Below are positions 1 to 11,369 of a stretch of DNA of 64,000 nucleotides, one piece after another. Both the position numbers and the translations under genes were made by a program. Below the pieces are notes generated by a model, which worked only from the letters and a program-made list of their open reading frames with translations, had not been told where the DNA came from and did no database searches. The stretch comes from Anabaena sp. UHCC 0187 (GTDB lineage: Bacteria > Cyanobacteriota > Cyanobacteriia > Cyanobacteriales > Nostocaceae): positions 229,735 through 293,734 of the forward strand of contig NZ_VILB01000011.1 of the NCBI RefSeq assembly GCF_009712035.1. Direction: 5' to 3'. Numbering within the stretch: the first letter of the stretch is position 1; every line of letters begins with the position of its first letter.

Positions 1-81
1 TTGTTGGTTTCCAGCTTGAACTGAATTAGCTAGAAACAGGGGAGTTATCAAGGCCATAGCGGCTAAAAGTTGAAGTTTCAT
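1..81 (-). CDS. N-terminus of a secreted protein (partial)
   Basis: Only the first 27 codons lie in the window; the gene continues past the left edge. Translation from the ATG at 81 gives a classical signal peptide: Met-Lys start, a hydrophobic core (LLAAMALITPLFLA) and an AQA-like cleavage site (SVQA followed by GNQQ). A purine-rich GGGGGAAA Shine-Dalgarno sits just upstream of the start. The mature part is not visible, so the function cannot be named; export to the periplasm or beyond is the only supported statement. Confidence 0.7.
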   Translation of the reverse strand, partial: MKLQLLAAMALITPLFLANSVQAGNQQ

Positions 82-251
82 ACAATTTCCCCCTTTATAA
101 TGGAGTTATGTCCGTTCTTTTCCTCACAAATTTATTATCCCACTAATTGGCTAAAAAATGTTGATTTAAATCACAAGCTTGAGATTTTTTTTCATCTATC
201 AGTAATAAGCAACAGGACGCAGTAAAGAATCTATTACTAGGTAAAAATTAC

Positions 252-671
252 ATGAAACCTCAATTACAGATAGAATACCTAATTAAAACCCTACAACAGG
301 ATTTACCAACACTGTTTGAGCAGGATATTTCTTATGAAATATACACCAATAATATCTATTTTCGTGATCCGGTTAATAAATTTAAAGGCAAATTTAACTA
401 TCGCTTAATATTTTGGACTTTGCGTTTTCATGCTCGGTTGTTTTTTAGCGAAATTGCCTTTGATTTATATGATGTTTATCAAACTGATATTAATACAATT
501 GTAGCAACATGGACTGTGAGGGGTGTTTTGCGTGTTCCTTGGCCAGCTAGGTTGTTATTTAATGGTTACTCAACCTATAAATTAAATGCCGATTGTTTAA
601 TATATGAACATATTGATACTTGGGAGCAAACACCTGGGGAAATTCTAGCCCAGTTTTGGCAAAAAGGTTAA
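252..671 (+). CDS. DUF2358 family protein
   Basis: A 139-residue soluble protein that I recognise as the cyanobacterial/plastid DUF2358 family, which has a SnoaL/NTF2-like fold. Typical family features are the early segment YEIYTNNIYFRDPVNKFKG, a central aromatic stretch (FHARLFFSEIAFDLYDV), the WTVRGVLRVPWPA strand region and an end rich in W, E and Q. Length fits the family. The function is unknown. It stands alone, about 170 bases downstream of a divergent secreted-protein gene, with no obvious operon partner. No signal peptide or membrane segment is seen. Confidence 0.75.
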   Translation: MKPQLQIEYLIKTLQQDLPTLFEQDISYEIYTNNIYFRDPVNKFKGKFNYRLIFWTLRFHARLFFSEIAFDLYDVYQTDINTIVATWTVRGVLRVPWPARLLFNGYSTYKLNADCLIYEHIDTWEQTPGEILAQFWQKG

Positions 672-786
672 GATTAAATATTAAGATATATGTTTTTTTA
701 TCCGTAGATTTTACTAATAACTTGCTAAGATTGATATTTTCGATATAATCCGTTGATATCACTAAAGTCTTAGTATAAAATTTTTT

Positions 787-3700
787 ATGAAGCCTGCAAT
801 ATCTCTAATTATCACAGTTTATAATCGAGAAAAATATCTTGGTGCTGCGATTGAAAGTGTATTAGCTCAGACGAGAAGTGATTTTGAGCTATTAATTTGG
901 GATGATGGATCAACAGATACTTCATTAACAATAGCTCGTAAATACGAAAAATGCGATCGCCGGATAAAAGTCATAAGTTCCGAAAATTTAGGACAGTCTC
1001 AAGCATTACAAAGAGGATTTTCGCAAATGTCTGCTCCCTATGTGGGATGGTTGGATAGTGATGATTTATTAGCACCAACCGCACTAGCAGAAACTGCTCA
1101 GGTTTTGGATCAAAAACCCGATATTGGTTGGGTTTATACAGACTATTTAGATATTGATGAAAAGGATGCAATTCTGAGTTATGGCTATCGTTGTCTTGTT
1201 CCCTATAGTCGAGAAGAATTATTAAATAAATTCATGACATTTCACTTTCGGCTAATTCGTCGAGAAATATTGGAATTAGTGGGGGGAATTAATGAAAAGT
1301 CAGAAGTATCAGATTATGATTTATGTATCAAACTATCAGAAGTTAGTCAAGTAGAACATATATTCAAACCTCTTTACTATTATCGCACCCATCCAGATAG
1401 TCTATCTTGGCAACGTCCACATATACAAATTAAAGATTCTTATAAAGCCATAGTTGCAGCCCAAAAACGTCGTCAACTAGCAAATAAATCTTGGAATAAA
1501 TCTTGGACAAATTGGGTAGCATCTAGTATATTTCCTTTCTGTTTAGGATTATTTTTTCATCCTGCTCAAGCCCAAATTACACCAGCTAATGATGGAACAG
1601 GAACTATTATTAATAATCAAGGCAATAATATTAATATTACTGGTGGTAGCGTTAGCAGTGATAATGCCAATTTATTTCATAGTTTCTCACAATTTGGGTT
1701 AGATGCTAATCAAACTGCTAATTTTTTAGCTCAACCATCTATTCAAAATATTTTAGGTAGAGTAACAGGTGGTAATGCTTCTGTTGTTAATGGCTTAATT
1801 CAAGTTACTGGTAGTAATGCTAATTTATATCTAATTAACCCAGCAGGAATTATATTTGGAGCTAATTCTAGTTTAAATGTTCCGGCATCTTTTACCGCAA
1901 CTACAGCCAATGGTATTCAATTTGGTAATCAATGGTTTAACACCATTGGTGCTAATAATTATAGTAATTTAGTTGGTAATCCCACAGGATTTGGTTTTAT
2001 AACTAATCAACCAGGAAGTATTTTTAATGCGGGAAATTTGGCAGTTAAAACAGGGCAAAGTTTCACATTATTGGGAGGTTCAGTTATCAATACAGGGACG
2101 CTCACTGCTCCCAGTGGTAACATCAAAATTATGGCAGTTTCCGGAAATAAACTTGTCAGAATTACCCCAGACAATAGTCTCTTGAGTGTAGATTTACCCA
2201 TAGAAACCCAAAATGAAATTAATCCCCAACCATTCACACCTCTTTCTTTACCACAACTTCTCACAGGGGGAAATCTTCCCAGTGCAACGGGATTTACTGT
2301 GGAAAATGGTGAAATTAAGCTGACGAGTACAAATACAGTTATTCCTAGTAATCCTGGTACGACTATTATTAGTGGACAGGTATCGGTTGCTAACTCTGAG
2401 AATACTAATAATACTACACCTCAAATCCAAATTTTAGGCGATCGCATAGCCCTATTTAATGCCAATATTAATGCTAATGGTGTCAACGGTGGTACAATCC
2501 TCATTGGTGGAGATTATCAAGGTAAAGGTACAATTCCCAGAGCTATTAATACCTACACAAATCAGAATTCTGTGATTAGTGCCAATGGTACAAATGGTAA
2601 TGGTGGTAAAGTCATTGTTTGGGCAGATGACACTAACCGTTTCTTTGGTAAAATTACAGCCACAGGTATTAATGGTGGATTTGTTGAAACTTCTGGTAAA
2701 AACTTTTTAGATGTTAATGGTGCTATTGTTAATGCCGAAAATTGGTTATTAGATCCTACAAATGTAGAAATTGTCAGTGGTGGTACAGGAAGTTTAACAG
2801 GTGGTCTTTTTGATCCTGGTGGTAATACTAACATTGATCCTGCTACCATTGTTTCTGCTTTATCTACAGGTACAAACGTAACTATTACCACAGCTAGTGG
2901 GACAGGTGGTAATGGTGATATTACCTTAAGTAATAGTATTACTCAATCAGTCTTAGGTAGTGGATCTCTAACTTTAACAGGTAGGAGATTTAACCGTAAT
3001 TCCTATGGTTCACCTACTATTACCATAAATGGTGCATTAACATTTAATATTAATCAAATTAACCCAGAAATAATAGCTCCTAGCAGTTCTATTCAAAATG
3101 CTATAGATGCCATTGGTAATGTAGGAGGAGGGACAACAATCAACCTCGGTGCAGGTACTTATCAAAGTTTACCAGGAACACCAATTTATATTACTAATAA
3201 TATCACAATTAACGGTGCTGATCCTATCAATACCTTTCTTGATGGCAATAATCAAAACTGTGTATTTACAATTTCCAATAATGAGATAACCCTCAATCTG
3301 AATAATCTTAGTGTAATCAATGGTAAATCATTAGGTTTATTCGGTGGTGGTATTGATAATCAAAAGTCTGGAACTACGATTAACATTGATAATGTTAATT
3401 TTAAAGCTAATTCTTCCGTTTATGGAGGTGCTATATATAATCCCTCTGGTGGTATTTTAAACATTAGTAATAGTACCTTTAGTGGTAATTCGGCTACAGG
3501 CAACGGTGGTGCTATTTATAACTATTTTGGTACAACAAACATTAGTAATAGTACCTTTAGTGGTAATTCGGCTACAGACAACGGTGGTGCTATTTATAAC
3601 TATTTTGGTACAATAAATATTAATAATGCTACTTTAAGTGGTAATTCTGCAAGTATCACGGGTGGAGGTATTTACAACCCCTATGGATCTATAACACTTC

Positions 3701-5679
3701 AGAATACAATTGTCGCAGGTAATACAGGTTCAACAAATCCTGATATATCTGGAAGTCTGGATACAACCAGTAGTTACAACCTTATTGGTAATGATACTGG
3801 GATGACAGGTATTACCAATGGTAGCAATGGCAATCAAGTTGGTACTGCTGCTGCACCAATTGATCCTAAACTAGCAGTATTAGGCGATTATGGTGGTAAA
3901 ACTCCAACTATGGCCTTATTACCAGATAGTCCTGCTATTAATGCTGGTCTTTTAGATTTTGATTTTCCCACAGATCAACGTGGTATTTCTCGACCTCAAG
4001 GCACATCATCGGACATTGGTGCATTTGAAGTAGTTGGTTATACTATTATGCCTGTTGGGGGTTCGGGACAAAGTACAACGGTAAATACTGCTTTTGCTAC
4101 AAATTTACAGGCACAGGTAACAGAAAATGGTTTTAGTAAAACAATTCCTGGTGTAACATTAACATTTAATGCTCCTATTAGTGGTGCAAGTGCAAGTTTC
4201 ACTGGTAGCAGTACCTTAACTACTAATAGTAGTGGTATTGTCTCTATTCCCGTTCAAGCAAATACCATTGCCGGCACTTATAATATTACTGCTAATAGTG
4301 GGATTTTAACACCTGCTCAATTTAGTTTAACGAATAATCCCGATGTTCCTACTAATAATCCCGATGTTCCTGAGCAGCCACCAGAAATTAAATCTGATCA
4401 GCCACCTATAATAATTAACCCTCCACTAAAAGTTAACATCAATCCTGTGGTAGAAATTGATCAAAAATTTACTAATGAGTTTAAACAATATTTATCAATT
4501 ACAGATAATACTGAAATTGTATCTGTAAATGAAGCGCAGGGAATACTGACAAAAGTTAGTGATGCTACTGGCATAAAACCGGGATTAATATATGTGAATT
4601 TTGTACCGACAAATATTGCAAACGCAGATTCACAAATTATTAAGTCTGATAGTGATAACTTAGAATTATTAATTGTCACTGGTAAGGGTGAACCAATTCG
4701 GAAAATCATTAATGTTACTCGTTCTCAAGTCATAGAAGTGGCTAAAAACTTGAAAATGGCAGTTACAGATACGACACTGCGGACTAACTATAAAAAGCCA
4801 GCCAAACAAATGTATGATTGGCTAATTAAACCGATAGAGTCAGAACTGCAAAAACAAAAAATAGATAATTTAGTATTTATCATGGATGGGGGATTGCGAT
4901 CGCTCCCCATCGCTACCCTGTATGATGGTGAAAAATATCTGATAGAAAATTATAGCGTGGGTTTGATGCCGAGTCTCAGCCTCAGTGATACTAAATATGT
5001 TGATATTAAAAAAGCTGAGGTTTTGGGTATGGGTGCATCTAAATTTACCAACCAAAATCCCTTACCAGCAGTACCAACAGAATTATCAGCTATTACTGCC
5101 CAGTTATGGACAGGAAAATCTTTTTTAAATGAAGGTTTTACCCTCAAAAATCTGCAAAACCAGAGACAACAAATACCCTACGGGATTATTCACTTAGCTA
5201 CTCATGGTGAATTTAAAAGCGGTGTCCCTGGTAACTCCTATATTCAATTGTGGGATTCTCAGTTAAAAATGGATCAGTTGCGGCAATTGGGTTGGAATAA
5301 TCCTCCCGTGGAGTTAGTCGTATTAAGTGCTTGTCGTACCGCTGTCGGAGACGCACAAGCTGAATTGGGTTTTGCTGGCTTTGCCGTCCAGGCTGGGGCT
5401 AAATCTGCATTAGCCAGTTTATGGTATGTTTCTGATGAAGGGACTTTAGGATTAATGAGTGAGTTCTACAAGCAGTTAAAAACATCTCCCATTAAAGCCG
5501 AAGCATTAAGACAAGCGCAAATAGCTATGTTAAAAGGAGAAGTCCGAATCCAAGATGGTAAATTACTGATGTCTCGTGGTAACGTAATTCTACCACCCAT
5601 ACTGAGGAAAATTGGTCGTAAAGATCTACAACATCCTTATTTTTGGTCTGCTTTTACAATGATTGGTAATCCTTGGTAA
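787..5679 (+). CDS. Glycosyltransferase 2 - TPS haemagglutinin - CHAT protease fusion
   Basis: A single open frame of 1630 codons holding three modules. Residues 1 to about 225 are a family 2 glycosyltransferase, with the nucleotide-binding start ISLIITVYNREKYL, a DDGSTD motif and the metal-binding DSDD at 90-93. Residues about 240-262 look like a signal peptide (hydrophobic FPFCLGLFF, then HPAQAQ). Next comes a filamentous-haemagglutinin TPS secretion domain (NPAGIIFGANSSL) and a beta-helical region with GNSATGNGGAIYN repeats. A linker (NNPDVP repeats) leads to a C-terminal CHAT caspase-like domain, about 1330-1630, whose catalytic pair is intact: His1473 in HLATHGEF and Cys1516 in LSACRTAVG. 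TPS-CHAT proteins are common in cyanobacteria; the glycosyltransferase front end is odd because it buries the export signal. No in-frame ATG, GTG or TTG lies close before the signal peptide. No TpsB partner gene is in the window. Confidence 0.85.
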   Translation: MKPAISLIITVYNREKYLGAAIESVLAQTRSDFELLIWDDGSTDTSLTIARKYEKCDRRIKVISSENLGQSQALQRGFSQMSAPYVGWLDSDDLLAPTALAETAQVLDQKPDIGWVYTDYLDIDEKDAILSYGYRCLVPYSREELLNKFMTFHFRLIRREILELVGGINEKSEVSDYDLCIKLSEVSQVEHIFKPLYYYRTHPDSLSWQRPHIQIKDSYKAIVAAQKRRQLANKSWNKSWTNWVASSIFPFCLGLFFHPAQAQITPANDGTGTIINNQGNNINITGGSVSSDNANLFHSFSQFGLDANQTANFLAQPSIQNILGRVTGGNASVVNGLIQVTGSNANLYLINPAGIIFGANSSLNVPASFTATTANGIQFGNQWFNTIGANNYSNLVGNPTGFGFITNQPGSIFNAGNLAVKTGQSFTLLGGSVINTGTLTAPSGNIKIMAVSGNKLVRITPDNSLLSVDLPIETQNEINPQPFTPLSLPQLLTGGNLPSATGFTVENGEIKLTSTNTVIPSNPGTTIISGQVSVANSENTNNTTPQIQILGDRIALFNANINANGVNGGTILIGGDYQGKGTIPRAINTYTNQNSVISANGTNGNGGKVIVWADDTNRFFGKITATGINGGFVETSGKNFLDVNGAIVNAENWLLDPTNVEIVSGGTGSLTGGLFDPGGNTNIDPATIVSALSTGTNVTITTASGTGGNGDITLSNSITQSVLGSGSLTLTGRRFNRNSYGSPTITINGALTFNINQINPEIIAPSSSIQNAIDAIGNVGGGTTINLGAGTYQSLPGTPIYITNNITINGADPINTFLDGNNQNCVFTISNNEITLNLNNLSVINGKSLGLFGGGIDNQKSGTTINIDNVNFKANSSVYGGAIYNPSGGILNISNSTFSGNSATGNGGAIYNYFGTTNISNSTFSGNSATDNGGAIYNYFGTININNATLSGNSASITGGGIYNPYGSITLQNTIVAGNTGSTNPDISGSLDTTSSYNLIGNDTGMTGITNGSNGNQVGTAAAPIDPKLAVLGDYGGKTPTMALLPDSPAINAGLLDFDFPTDQRGISRPQGTSSDIGAFEVVGYTIMPVGGSGQSTTVNTAFATNLQAQVTENGFSKTIPGVTLTFNAPISGASASFTGSSTLTTNSSGIVSIPVQANTIAGTYNITANSGILTPAQFSLTNNPDVPTNNPDVPEQPPEIKSDQPPIIINPPLKVNINPVVEIDQKFTNEFKQYLSITDNTEIVSVNEAQGILTKVSDATGIKPGLIYVNFVPTNIANADSQIIKSDSDNLELLIVTGKGEPIRKIINVTRSQVIEVAKNLKMAVTDTTLRTNYKKPAKQMYDWLIKPIESELQKQKIDNLVFIMDGGLRSLPIATLYDGEKYLIENYSVGLMPSLSLSDTKYVDIKKAEVLGMGASKFTNQNPLPAVPTELSAITAQLWTGKSFLNEGFTLKNLQNQRQQIPYGIIHLATHGEFKSGVPGNSYIQLWDSQLKMDQLRQLGWNNPPVELVVLSACRTAVGDAQAELGFAGFAVQAGAKSALASLWYVSDEGTLGLMSEFYKQLKTSPIKAEALRQAQIAMLKGEVRIQDGKLLMSRGNVILPPILRKIGRKDLQHPYFWSAFTMIGNPW
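3461..3616 (+). repeat. 78-bp tandem duplication inside the beta-helix
   Basis: Two adjacent 78-bp units (3461-3538 and 3539-3616) differ at only two bases. Each encodes 26 residues around NISNSTFSGNSAT and GGAIYNYFGT. A third, more diverged unit follows. Near-identity at DNA level suggests a recent in-frame duplication of one beta-helix coil. Confidence 0.85.
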
Positions 5680-5776
5680 AGTTGATGATCAAATATGCTT
5701 GTAAGTAGGGGTTTAACTGTGTAACCGCAATTTCTCATCAGATAAGATAAGTTTTATAGAGTAGAAAAATCAAAAA

Positions 5777-6145
5777 ATGTCTAACAACCGTTCTGGAATC
5801 TTTATTGGCGGTTTGATGCTGGGGGCAGCTATCGGCACTTTAGCCGGTTTACTAGTTGCTCCCCGCACAGGACGCGATACCCGTAAAATTATTAAAAAAT
5901 CTGCCAATGCTATCCCCGAATTAGCAGAAGATATCTCTACTAGCGTGCAAATTCAGGCAGAACGTCTTTCTACTAGCACCCTGCAAAACTGGGATGAAAC
6001 GGTAGACAGACTGCGGGAAGCGATCGCTGTTGGCATAGATGCTGCCCAGCGTGAAAGCCAAAGCTTAAACAAAGAAAATACTGTTGATATCAGCAGCACC
6101 GCAGATAATTCTGATCCTCTGACTCAAAAACTAGAACGTTTATAA
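5777..6145 (+). CDS. YtxH domain-containing membrane protein
   Basis: A 122-residue protein with one N-terminal glycine-rich membrane segment (IFIGGLMLGAAIGTLAGLLVAP) followed by RTGRDTRKIIKK, the signature of the YtxH/general-stress family. The remainder is amphipathic and charged, probably helical. It is followed after 11 bases by the DUF948 gene and the pair looks co-transcribed. This pairing of YtxH and DUF948 proteins is frequent in bacteria; a role in envelope stress is suspected from family relatives but not shown here. Confidence 0.75.
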   Translation: MSNNRSGIFIGGLMLGAAIGTLAGLLVAPRTGRDTRKIIKKSANAIPELAEDISTSVQIQAERLSTSTLQNWDETVDRLREAIAVGIDAAQRESQSLNKENTVDISSTADNSDPLTQKLERL

Positions 6146-6156
6146 ATGACATAACT

Positions 6157-6588
6157 GTGATTGATCCTTTATTTTGGCTGGGACTCTCCATCCTCTTAGT
6201 TGCTGCCAGCCTAACGTCGGTGTTGGTCGCAGCCATACCCGCTTTGCAGGAATTAGCCCGTGCGGCTCGCAGTGCCGAAAAATTCTTTGATATCCTTTCA
6301 CAGGAGTTGCCACCTACACTCAATGCTATCCGCAATACCAGCTTAGAAATAACAAATTTAACCGATGATGTTACTGAAGGGGTCAAAAGTGCCGGTCAAG
6401 TTGTTAAACAATTTGATCAGAGTCTAGATAGTGCCAAAAAACAAGCAGAAAATATTCAAATCAGCACCGGCAGCGTATTAGTTGGTTTTAAAGCCGCTTG
6501 GACAAGCTTTACGCGTAAAAAACCTGCCCAGATAAATGCTGAACGGTTAGCAAGCAATAAAAAACCATCAAAAAGATTTGAAGGGTGA
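6157..6588 (+). CDS. DUF948 domain-containing membrane protein
   Basis: A 143-residue protein starting at GTG; the nearby ATG at 6146 hits a stop at once. It has one N-terminal membrane helix (LFWLGLSILLVAASLTSVLVAA), then a long helical region with heptad-like spacing (SAEKFFDILSQELPPTLNAI; LTDDVTEGVKSAGQVVKQFD), as in the DUF948/YoxC family. It sits 11 bases behind the YtxH gene, suggesting one operon. The C-terminal tail is basic. The biochemical role is unknown. Confidence 0.75.
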   Translation: MIDPLFWLGLSILLVAASLTSVLVAAIPALQELARAARSAEKFFDILSQELPPTLNAIRNTSLEITNLTDDVTEGVKSAGQVVKQFDQSLDSAKKQAENIQISTGSVLVGFKAAWTSFTRKKPAQINAERLASNKKPSKRFEG

Positions 6589-6589
6589 A

Positions 6590-6626
6590 TTGACAATCCC
6601 CGTCTGTTCAGGACTGGGATTGTCAA
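6590..6626. terminator. Hairpin between convergent DUF948 gene and metK
   Basis: A perfect 11-bp inverted repeat (TTGACAATCCC ... GGGATTGTCAA) begins directly after the DUF948 stop codon and lies downstream of metK on the other strand. It has no clear T-run on either side, so it may be a bidirectional processing or termination hairpin rather than a canonical terminator. Confidence 0.6.
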
Positions 6627-6642
6627 CAAACTAACTAACTGA

Positions 6643-7905
6643 TTAAGCTATTGTCGCTGATTGAGATGTATTTACAGATTGCTTTAATACATCAACTTTA
6701 TCAATGCGTTCCCAAGGTAAATCCAAATCCGTTCTTCCCAAATGACCATAAGCTGCAACGTCCTGATAAAAACGTCCGCCTCTTTCACTTGGTAAGTTAC
6801 GTAAATTGAAAACATGGATAATTCCCGCTGGACGGAGTTCAAAGTTGTCTTTGACTAAATTCAACAGAATTTCATCATCTACCTTACCTGTACCGAAAGT
6901 ATCAACAAAGATACTCACAGGCCGCGCTACACCAATGGCATAACTTAGCTGGACTTCACATTTTTCTGCTAACCCAGCCGCAACAATATTTTTAGCCGCA
7001 TAGCGAGCAGCATAAGCCGCAGAACGGTCTACTTTTGTGGGATCTTTCCCAGAGAAAGCACCGCCACCATGGCGAGAATAACCACCGTAGGTATCAACAA
7101 TTATTTTCCGTCCTGTTAAGCCGGAGTCACCTTGGGGTCCACCAATAACAAATTTACCAGTGGGGTTAACTAAAAACTTTGTTTCCTCACTTGGTTTGAT
7201 ACTAATGTCACCAAATACAGGTTCTACTACTTCTGTCCACAGGTCAGCTTTAATCTTAGCCTGTACCCCAGCATCATCGGTAATATCGCCAATGGTAGCT
7301 GTATGTTGGGTGGAAATTAAGATAGTGTCAATACCTACAGGTTTGCCATCTTCATAAACGATGGTAACTTGAGTTTTCCCATCAGGACGTAAGTAAGGGA
7401 GAATACCAGCTTTGCGAACTCCTGCCAATCTCCGGGCAATGCGGTGCGCTAAACTGATGGGTAAAGGCATCAATTCTGGGGTTTCGTTACAAGCAAAACC
7501 AAACATGATCCCTTGATCACCAGCACCGATTTTATCGAATAGTTCTTCACTATCCTCAGTCCGGGTTTCTTTGGCAGTATTTACACCTTGAGCAATATCG
7601 GCTGATTGTTCATCCAAGGCAATGAGAACACTGGCACTATCCGCAGAAAAACCATTACCAGCGTCAGTATAGCCAATTTCCGCAATTTTTTTACGGGCAA
7701 GATTGACATAATTGACGTGAGCTTTGGTGGTAATTTCCCCAGTAATTAACACTAAACCAGTATTAACTACTACTTCTGCTGCCACCCGACTATTAGGATC
7801 TTCTGTGAGTAGGGCATCAATAATCGTATCGGAAATTTGATCGCAGATTTTATCTGGATGACCTTCTGTAACTGACTCGGAAGTAAATAAATAGCGTCGA
7901 GACAA
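6643..7905 (-). CDS. metK: S-adenosylmethionine synthase
   Basis: Makes S-adenosylmethionine from methionine and ATP in the cytoplasm. The 420-residue sequence carries the family motifs: [12 protein letters not shown] near residues 15-26 (ATP/Mg binding), [12 protein letters not shown] near 127-138, and [13 protein letters not shown] near 255. Length is normal. The start is a TTG codon, chosen because an ideal AGGAGG lies 8 bases upstream and the protein then begins [12 protein letters not shown], as in homologues. It is transcribed towards DUF948, with a shared hairpin between the two. Confidence 0.97.
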   Translation of the reverse strand: MSRRYLFTSESVTEGHPDKICDQISDTIIDALLTEDPNSRVAAEVVVNTGLVLITGEITTKAHVNYVNLARKKIAEIGYTDAGNGFSADSASVLIALDEQSADIAQGVNTAKETRTEDSEELFDKIGAGDQGIMFGFACNETPELMPLPISLAHRIARRLAGVRKAGILPYLRPDGKTQVTIVYEDGKPVGIDTILISTQHTATIGDITDDAGVQAKIKADLWTEVVEPVFGDISIKPSEETKFLVNPTGKFVIGGPQGDSGLTGRKIIVDTYGGYSRHGGGAFSGKDPTKVDRSAAYAARYAAKNIVAAGLAEKCEVQLSYAIGVARPVSIFVDTFGTGKVDDEILLNLVKDNFELRPAGIIHVFNLRNLPSERGGRFYQDVAAYGHLGRTDLDLPWERIDKVDVLKQSVNTSQSATIA

Positions 7906-7913
7906 AGGAATTT

Positions 7914-7919
7914 CCTCCT
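7914..7919 (-). promoter_or_regulatory. Strong Shine-Dalgarno for metK TTG start
   Basis: On the minus strand this reads AGGAGG, eight bases before the TTG start codon of metK. It decides the start in the absence of any ATG near the N-terminus of the conserved family sequence. Confidence 0.8.
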
Positions 7920-8016
7920 GGAAGAATGTTTTTACTTAATTTATGAAATCATAACAATATTTACAGTTTTGGCAATAAGTATCTTTTATCCCAGTATCTA
8001 AAGGCTTAAATGTATA

Positions 8017-8050
8017 GCAGGAGGCAGGAGTCAGGAAGAAGGAAGAAGTC
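8017..8050. repeat. Purine-rich degenerate GGAGTCA heptamer run
   Basis: Short GCAGGAGGCAGGAGTCAGGA-type sequence between metK and prk. It shares the GGAGTCA word with runs at 15189-15209 and, on the other strand, 50784-50818; these resemble the short tandemly repeated repetitive sequences of heterocystous cyanobacteria. Confidence 0.55.
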
Positions 8051-8053
8051 AAT

Positions 8054-8086
8054 AAAAAAAGAGGGAACACATTTAACTGTTTCCCC
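8054..8086 (-). terminator. Rho-independent terminator of prk
   Basis: On the minus strand GGGAAACAG and TGTTCCC form a stem around a short AT-rich loop, followed shortly by seven T residues (8054-8060 on the plus strand are A). It lies about 30 bases past the prk stop codon, the expected place and layout for an intrinsic terminator. Confidence 0.8.
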
Positions 8087-8113
8087 CTAATCTTTGACAC
8101 AAATACTGCTGTT

Positions 8114-9115
8114 TTAGACTTGAACCGCTAGTTGTGCTTCTTTAGTTGTCAATCGTTCGTAAGCAGCACGCATTTTCAAACCTGTCAATACTTGGAATAA
8201 ACCAGTACCATTGTTAGAACCTGGGTATTCACGGTGTTGTAGTAACAAGTGAGTCATCTCACCTTGATATTTGGTGGATGTTTTGCTCAAATGAGTTTCG
8301 ATGTAAATTACTTCATCGAGGTTATCAAATTGACCATCAACTTCTAAAACAGAGACGTAACGACCATAGTAAACATCAGAACCATAGTAAAGCTGCATAC
8401 CGGGATAAGAACAGGTCAGTTTGCGTCCGCAAGGAGTCCACTGAATTGATGAACCTTCGTCAAATAGGTAGCTTGGCTCAAAGCCTTCCTTACCTTCCCG
8501 TTGTAACATCCGTACCCGTAAAACTTTACGTTCTGTATCGTTTTTAATTAAGTTTGTGGGTAATACTTGCAGAACCACATCAGCAAATTCTCTTTGTGGT
8601 TCGATGAATTTTTCAAAATCGGGTTTACGAGAATTGATTTGTGCGAGAACATCTTCATAGCGGTGGCCTCTTTCAGCCATATCCCGTTGAATTTTCCACG
8701 CAATTTTGACTTCATCACTGATATCAAAGTAAACGCTGAAATCTAAGAGCGCTCGTACTCGTTCATCGTATAAAGGATGCAGACCTTCTACTACAATAAT
8801 ATGATTTGGCTCAATCCATTCTGGAGGATCAATCATGCCGGTTTCGTGGTTATAAATCGGCTTACTCACTCCATGACCTTCTTTAAGAGCTTTGATTTGC
8901 TCATACATCAGGTCAAAATTGTTTGCTCTAGGATCAAGTGCTGTTATTCCTGTTTGTTTACGCTGTATGCGATCTAGGCAATGATAGTCATCTAAACAGA
9001 TAACTGTCATAAATTCTTCACCAAATAGATCAATCAACCGACGCAAAAACGTAGATTTACCGCACCCAGAGTCTCCAGCTACTCCAATTAGTACCACGCG
9101 TTCCGGCTTAGTCAT
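8114..9115 (-). CDS. prk: Phosphoribulokinase
   Basis: Phosphorylates ribulose 5-phosphate to ribulose 1,5-bisphosphate in the Calvin cycle. The 333-residue protein has the P-loop GDSGCGKST at 14-22 and the later signature LDDYHCLDR. The redox-sensitive cysteines of the light/dark switch are visible: Cys18 in the P-loop and Cys40 before LDDYH. A second close pair sits in TPCGRKLTC. These allow thioredoxin control and CP12/GAPDH complex formation, known for the family. The ATG is preceded by AGAGGAAA. An intrinsic terminator follows the gene, so it is probably monocistronic. Confidence 0.97.
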   Translation of the reverse strand: MTKPERVVLIGVAGDSGCGKSTFLRRLIDLFGEEFMTVICLDDYHCLDRIQRKQTGITALDPRANNFDLMYEQIKALKEGHGVSKPIYNHETGMIDPPEWIEPNHIIVVEGLHPLYDERVRALLDFSVYFDISDEVKIAWKIQRDMAERGHRYEDVLAQINSRKPDFEKFIEPQREFADVVLQVLPTNLIKNDTERKVLRVRMLQREGKEGFEPSYLFDEGSSIQWTPCGRKLTCSYPGMQLYYGSDVYYGRYVSVLEVDGQFDNLDEVIYIETHLSKTSTKYQGEMTHLLLQHREYPGSNNGTGLFQVLTGLKMRAAYERLTTKEAQLAVQV

Positions 9116-11281
<2,166 letters not shown>

Positions 11282-11282
11282 T

Positions 11283-11300
11283 TTGGTCATTGGTCATTGG
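11283..11300. repeat. TTGGTCA heptamer repeat
   Basis: Two and a half copies of TTGGTCA just after the petH stop codon. This heptamer is one of the classical short tandem repeats of heterocystous cyanobacteria. Confidence 0.7.
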
Positions 11301-11321
11301 AAAATTAAAAGAAGATAATTA

Positions 11322-11347
11322 GTAGGTAGGGCTTAGGCTCTGCCTAC
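11322..11347 (+). terminator. Hairpin downstream of petH
   Basis: GTAGGTAGGGC and GCTCTGCCTAC can form an 11-bp stem including two G-U pairs around a TTAG loop, between petH and hom. A following T-rich stretch (AATTGTTTTATG) is weak. It may end petH transcription. Confidence 0.5.
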
Positions 11348-11369
11348 AATTGTTTTATGTAAATTTAAT

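Noticed and set aside
559..762. 67-codon minus-strand frame opposite the end of the DUF2358 gene
   Set aside because: It overlaps the conserved coding end of the DUF2358 gene and has an AT-driven composition.
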